Shown here in pieces: positions 6,729-9,687 of a DNA stretch of 9,687 bases (its first letter is position 1; each line of letters begins with the position of its first letter). Origin of the DNA: Leptospirillum sp. (lineage in GTDB: Bacteria > Nitrospirota > Leptospirillia > Leptospirillales > Leptospirillaceae); the NCBI GenBank assembly GCA_027343785.1, contig DAHWKF010000036.1, forward strand, positions 1 through 9,687. Reading direction: 5' to 3'. A program made the position numbers and the translations under genes. The notes beneath the pieces are model-generated. The model searched no databases. It was not told where the DNA came from and saw nothing but the letters and a program-made list of their open reading frames with translations.

Positions 6729-7664
6729 GTGAAACCCGCTATCTTTTTTCTGCCAGGAGAAGGCCATTCGAATGGACCGGGTCACCCGGAAGGACTCCGG
6801 CGACTCAATACCCTGGACCATCTTTTCAGGCGTCTTGCGGCTGAAGGAAAGGTGACTCTGTCGGACCAATGGAAAGAAGATCCCGAAAGCTTTTTCCGCG
6901 TTTATGAAGGACCCCATCTGCAACAATATCTGGAAGGCCTTCTCTCCTTTCCCTTTCCCTCCGGGGGAATCGCCCGCCTTGATCCGGATACCGGTTTTTC
7001 CCTTGGTTCCCTGTCAGCGATCCAGGCAACCGCATCCGCAATCTCAACCCTCCTTCAATCGAGACAACAGGCAGGTGGCTTATATTTTCTGGCAGAACGC
7101 CCTCCGGGACACCATGCCCTCTCCGGTCGCGCGATGGGATTCTGCATCGTCAACCACACGGCTGCGATCGCATGGAATATCCTCCGCCAGGATCCGGAAG
7201 CACGGGTCGCCGTACTTGATTTCGATGTCCACCACGGCAACGGAACGGAAGAAATCCTCCGGGGCCGGGACCGGTTCCTATTCATCAGCACCCACCAATA
7301 TCCGTTCTATCCCGGAACGGGTTCCGGAAGAGACAATTCGGACAGGCCGCGTGGAGAAGGCATCCTCGACATCCCCCTCGCAGAAGGAACAGACGATTCA
7401 GCCTACCACAAGATACTGAGGGAGCAGGTCCTTCCCCGGCTTGAACGTTTCCGGCCGACAGACCTGGTCGTTTCAGCCGGATTCGACGCTCATCGGGAAG
7501 ATCCCCTTGGAGGGCTCCTCCTGACCGAAGAAACCTATCATGTCATCGGGAACAGCATCAGAAAGCTCGATTGCCGGTTCATTGCCTCGGTTCTGGAAGG
7601 AGGGTATAATCTTGAAGCATTGTCCCGGTCAGTGGAAGCGTATCTGAACGGGATCGGCAGCTAG
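6729..7664 (+). CDS. Histone deacetylase family zinc amidohydrolase
   Basis: The 311-residue protein belongs to the arginase/deacetylase fold that includes class II HDACs, AcuC and acetylpolyamine amidohydrolases. These use zinc to remove acetyl groups from lysine side chains or polyamines. The active site looks complete: the RPPGHH dyad (His128, His129), zinc ligands Asp166 and His168 in DFDVHHGNG, Asp253 in SAGFDAH, and catalytic Tyr293 in LEGGYN. STHQYPFYPGTG is also typical of the bacterial class II-like group. I prefer GTG 6729 (ribosome site GAGG, 8 nt) to TTG 6696, because the fold starts at AIFFLPGEGHSNGPGHPEG. No signal peptide, so cytoplasmic. The true substrate cannot be told from sequence; AcuC-like control of acetyl-CoA synthetase is one option, but no acs or acetyltransferase gene is next to it. 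It heads the plus-strand gene run. Confidence 0.93.
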   Translation: MKPAIFFLPGEGHSNGPGHPEGLRRLNTLDHLFRRLAAEGKVTLSDQWKEDPESFFRVYEGPHLQQYLEGLLSFPFPSGGIARLDPDTGFSLGSLSAIQATASAISTLLQSRQQAGGLYFLAERPPGHHALSGRAMGFCIVNHTAAIAWNILRQDPEARVAVLDFDVHHGNGTEEILRGRDRFLFISTHQYPFYPGTGSGRDNSDRPRGEGILDIPLAEGTDDSAYHKILREQVLPRLERFRPTDLVVSAGFDAHREDPLGGLLLTEETYHVIGNSIRKLDCRFIASVLEGGYNLEALSRSVEAYLNGIGS

Positions 7665-7669
7665 TTACC

Positions 7670-7713
7670 GCAGACCCCTGGGGACAATCGATGGACCGGG
7701 TTATCCCGTCTGC
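7670..7713 (+). repeat. Nested inverted repeats after the deacetylase-like gene
   Basis: GCAGAC (7670-7675) pairs with GTCTGC (7708-7713). Between them are the palindromic CCCCTGGGG and a CGGG-TTAT-CCCG pair (7697-7708) that shares one base with the outer arm, so not all can form at once. No U-tract follows. It might be an RNA processing or pausing element between genes, or chance in a GC-rich spacer. Confidence 0.25.
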
Positions 7714-7728
7714 CATACCAGAACAACT

Positions 7729-8181
7729 ATGACCACTCCGAGAGACGTCACAGCACCCCTGGAATCCATCATCGAACGATGGAAATCGGTCGCCCGGCAA
7801 ACGCCCATCGTGCGGAAAGATTTGCCGGGAGCTTCAGCCGAGTGGTGTTTCGCCCCCCGGAAAGAGGACGAAAAAACATTACTGGGCCTGATCGAAGAAT
7901 GGGACCGGCTGGAAGACGCTATCTTGCCAGAGCTGGCGGGCATTCTTCCGCTCAAGCAGGCGGAATTCCGGGAGATCATGCGCATCATCCGGCACAAGCT
8001 CGACCTCAATGGACGAAACCGCCATTTTGTCGGTTATTCCGGAAAGAATGATCCCGACGGCGAAACCGGTAGAGCGCACTTTCTGGCAGCCATGGAACGG
8101 ACGGCGCAACACTTCATGAAACTGTCCCGGTCTATAGACACCTTCAGACCCCCGGGGGGAACCGGAAAGACATCCCCATGA
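7729..8181 (+). CDS. Hypothetical protein, charged and helical (150 aa)
   Basis: I do not recognise this family. The protein is rich in charged residues and reads as mostly helical: residues 9-24, 46-72 (EDEKTLLGLIEEWDRLEDAILPELAG) and 75-92 (LKQAEFREIMRIIRHKL) look like amphipathic helices, followed by a polar NGRNRHFVGYSGKNDPDGETGRAHF segment and another helix at about 116-137. There is no signal peptide or membrane segment, so it is probably cytoplasmic. The proline/glycine-rich tail contains GGTGKT, but this lacks the leading Gly of a P-loop. The start is ATG 7729, which has no clear Shine-Dalgarno; it lies 64 nt after the deacetylase-like gene. Its TGA overlaps the next ATG as ATGA, so the two products are probably made together and may interact. 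Base composition resembles the neighbours. Confidence 0.72.
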   Translation: MTTPRDVTAPLESIIERWKSVARQTPIVRKDLPGASAEWCFAPRKEDEKTLLGLIEEWDRLEDAILPELAGILPLKQAEFREIMRIIRHKLDLNGRNRHFVGYSGKNDPDGETGRAHFLAAMERTAQHFMKLSRSIDTFRPPGGTGKTSP

Positions 8182-8597
8182 ACGACCAGAAAACCCAGCA
8201 TTCGATCGGAATCTGTGACGCGTGCGGAGAATCCGACGTTGACCTCTACAAGATCAGCCTGGGAAAAGATTTTTTTGACAGGCCCTACGACCGTCTTTCC
8301 GCGGGAGAGGATATCAAGCCCCAGTGGTACTGCGGAGACTGTTCAAGGGAAAAAGATTTCCAGAGAGACATCAGGGCCATCAGAATCGAATTCGAAAATC
8401 TCCGTGAAGGAAGACCCTCCCTTCTTTCCCGTCCGGAAAACGCAAGGAAGGCTGTCGAAAGGGTGGCACTCATCGAACAATACGTCAAGCGTGGAAGGAA
8501 GGTTCACATCCTACTCCCCCCCCGGGATGTGGGCACCCTTCTGGTCGACCTGACGCGGTATTTTGTGTCCGACACCCCCGATCCGGACGATCCCTGA
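8178..8597 (+). CDS. Hypothetical protein with two CxxC knuckles (139 aa)
   Basis: Not a family I can name. The N-terminal half carries CDAC (Cys13, Cys16) and CGDC (Cys52, Cys55), 35 residues apart, the spacing of a zinc-ribbon-like site; the first sits in GICDACGESDVDLYKI and the second in PQWYCGDCSREKDF. A charged helical segment (about 57-78) follows, then ENARKAVERVALIEQYVKRG and a hydrophobic strand-like VHILLPPRDVGTLLVDLTRYF. It ends in an acidic, proline-rich tail. No signal peptide or membrane segment. The ATG overlaps the stop of the preceding gene (ATGA), with GGAAAG about 8-10 nt upstream. Metal binding is inferred from the cysteines; a nucleic-acid or protein-binding role is possible but unproven. 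It is 65 nt ahead of the phosphatase gene. Confidence 0.75.
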   Translation: MNDQKTQHSIGICDACGESDVDLYKISLGKDFFDRPYDRLSAGEDIKPQWYCGDCSREKDFQRDIRAIRIEFENLREGRPSLLSRPENARKAVERVALIEQYVKRGRKVHILLPPRDVGTLLVDLTRYFVSDTPDPDDP

Positions 8598-8650
8598 ACG
8601 CTGACGGAACTGTTACGAATTTGCTCCAGCGCTATTCCTGCTGAATATAT

Positions 8651-8657
8651 GAGGAGG
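8651..8657 (+). promoter_or_regulatory. Strong Shine-Dalgarno deciding the TTG start of fbp
   Basis: GAGGAGG ends 5 nt before TTG 8663. ATG 8649 lies upstream of this site and is in another frame. TTG is therefore the supported start, and the strong site probably offsets the weaker start codon. Confidence 0.8.
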
Positions 8658-8662
8658 ACATT

Positions 8663-9682
8663 TTGCGTTTTTCAGAACCGTTCATCACCCCGTTCGACCT
8701 TATCATGCAAAAAACTTCCCGCAACGATTCAGAGCGACAATCCCTTCTTCTCGTTACCGGCGCGATCGAACAAGGGGGAAGAACGCTATCCTCTGTCCTC
8801 CGAAAAGGGCCACTGCTGGGCGTCACCGGATCGGCCCGCGTCCAGAATGTCCAGGGTGAAGAGGTCCAGGAAATGGATCAGGTGGGCCAGGAAACCTTCC
8901 TCTCCCTCTTCCGTCGCAGCCGGGCCGTCCTGTCAGTCCTTTCCGAAGAAGCCGAAAAACCTGAAATCCTGGAGGTCGACCAGACGGGGCCTCTCCTTGT
9001 GGCCATGGATCCCCTCGACGGATCGTCCAACATCTCGGTCAACGCTCCCGTCGGATCCATTTTTGCCGTTTTTCGTCCCAGCACGCTTGACCAGAATGTG
9101 GATCCGGAAAAACTGTTTCTTGAATCGGCCTCTTCCATGATCCTTTCAGCCTACCTTCTGTATAGCGTCTCTACCAGCCTCGTCCTTTCCATCGAAGGCG
9201 AAACCCATATATTCACACTCGATCCGGATTCGGGAGAGTACCGGGGGACAGGGCAAGCATGGCGTTTTCCGGAAAACGGGAAGATTTACAGCACGAATGA
9301 GGCCTATGTCCCCCTCTGGGAGAGCGCCCTGCAGGAATACACCTCCTGGATCAAGACGCACCGGAAGCCTCCCATGACCCTCCGTTATATCGGAGCGCTC
9401 GTGGCGGACTTTCACCGAAATCTGCTGAAGGGGGGCATTTATATGTACCCGGCGGAAACAGGGGAAAAAGGGAGGTCCGCCGGAAAACTGAGGCTTCTTT
9501 ATGAAGCTTACCCCATGGCCTTCATAGCCAAAAACGCCGGAGGATCCGCCAGCGACGGAAAGCGCCCCATCCTTTCCATCTCTCCGCACACCATCCACCA
9601 AAGGGTTCCTCTTGTCGTCGGCCCGGCCGACCTGGTCAGCGAGTTTCACGACAGGACCGGGAATCCTTTCCGCTCATCCTGA
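8663..9682 (+). CDS. fbp: Fructose-1,6-bisphosphatase class I
   Basis: This enzyme removes the 1-phosphate of fructose-1,6-bisphosphate, the irreversible step of gluconeogenesis and also a step of the Calvin cycle. The 339 residues match the class I length. Metal and substrate motifs are in place: SEEAEK (94-99), the metal-binding DPLDGSSN (116-123), YSTNEA (209-214), RYIGALVADFHRNLLKGGIYMYP (241-263, sugar and phosphate site) and GKLRLLYEAYPMAFIAKNAGG (274-294) with Glu281 and Lys275. The start is TTG 8663 with GAGGAGG 5 nt before. It lies 65 nt after the CxxC gene and may share its transcript; no good separate promoter is seen. In an autotroph it would feed hexose synthesis from fixed carbon; no other carbon-fixation gene is in the window. 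Sedoheptulose bisphosphatase activity is possible in this family and cannot be excluded. Confidence 0.97.
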   Translation: MRFSEPFITPFDLIMQKTSRNDSERQSLLLVTGAIEQGGRTLSSVLRKGPLLGVTGSARVQNVQGEEVQEMDQVGQETFLSLFRRSRAVLSVLSEEAEKPEILEVDQTGPLLVAMDPLDGSSNISVNAPVGSIFAVFRPSTLDQNVDPEKLFLESASSMILSAYLLYSVSTSLVLSIEGETHIFTLDPDSGEYRGTGQAWRFPENGKIYSTNEAYVPLWESALQEYTSWIKTHRKPPMTLRYIGALVADFHRNLLKGGIYMYPAETGEKGRSAGKLRLLYEAYPMAFIAKNAGGSASDGKRPILSISPHTIHQRVPLVVGPADLVSEFHDRTGNPFRSS

Positions 9683-9687
9683 AAGAT

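Noticed and set aside
8155..8172. GGTGKT near the end of the first hypothetical protein, resembling a P-loop
   Set aside because: The leading Gly of GxxxxGKT is absent and the motif is at the extreme C-terminus with no fold around it.
8621..8649. TTGCTC-17-AATATA as an fbp promoter
   Set aside because: The -10 match is poor and the start of transcription would fall in the ribosome site.

Overview
This is a chromosomal window of moderately high GC, dominated by core housekeeping genes. I see no mobile element, phage gene, CRISPR array, tRNA or rRNA. The gene order rho-rpmE-prfA-prmC-murA-hisG recurs in several bacterial phyla, including Nitrospirota and Deltaproteobacteria. Taken with an exported single-heme cytochrome c, a class I fructose-1,6-bisphosphatase and frequent TTG starts, it fits a chemolithoautotrophic Nitrospirota such as Leptospirillum. 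That assignment is an inference from memory of these families and was not checked by alignment.

Left part (1-5190, all minus strand, so transcription runs right to left): rho, rpmE (L31), prfA (RF1), prmC (RF methyltransferase), murA and the 5' part of hisG, which runs off the window. From rpmE onward the genes are 10 nt apart or less, or overlap, and look like one transcription unit. It joins transcription termination (Rho), translation termination (RF1 plus the enzyme that methylates it), a ribosomal protein, the first committed step of peptidoglycan synthesis and the first step of histidine synthesis. The notable point is the hisG start: the usual ATGA stop/start overlap reads ATAA here, so hisG seems to start at ATA, 7 nt after a strong GGAGG and just before a run of nine C.

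Middle (5191-6352, minus): a non-coding stretch of about 600 nt lies upstream of rho. It has a good promoter (TTGACA-16-TATATT) near its far end, which would give rho a leader of about 525 nt with several small hairpins, a repeated 12-mer and a possible 31-codon ORF. This suggests attenuation-type self-control of rho. Just beyond the promoter is the intrinsic terminator of an exported monoheme cytochrome c gene.

Right part (6353-9687, plus): a 376-nt divergent intergenic region, then a histone-deacetylase-like Zn amidohydrolase, two unrecognised small genes joined by an ATGA overlap (the second with two CxxC knuckles), and class I fructose-1,6-bisphosphatase. These four genes are closely spaced and probably co-transcribed. 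The unknown pair is the least explained part of the window. I found no clear sign of a wholly new system.
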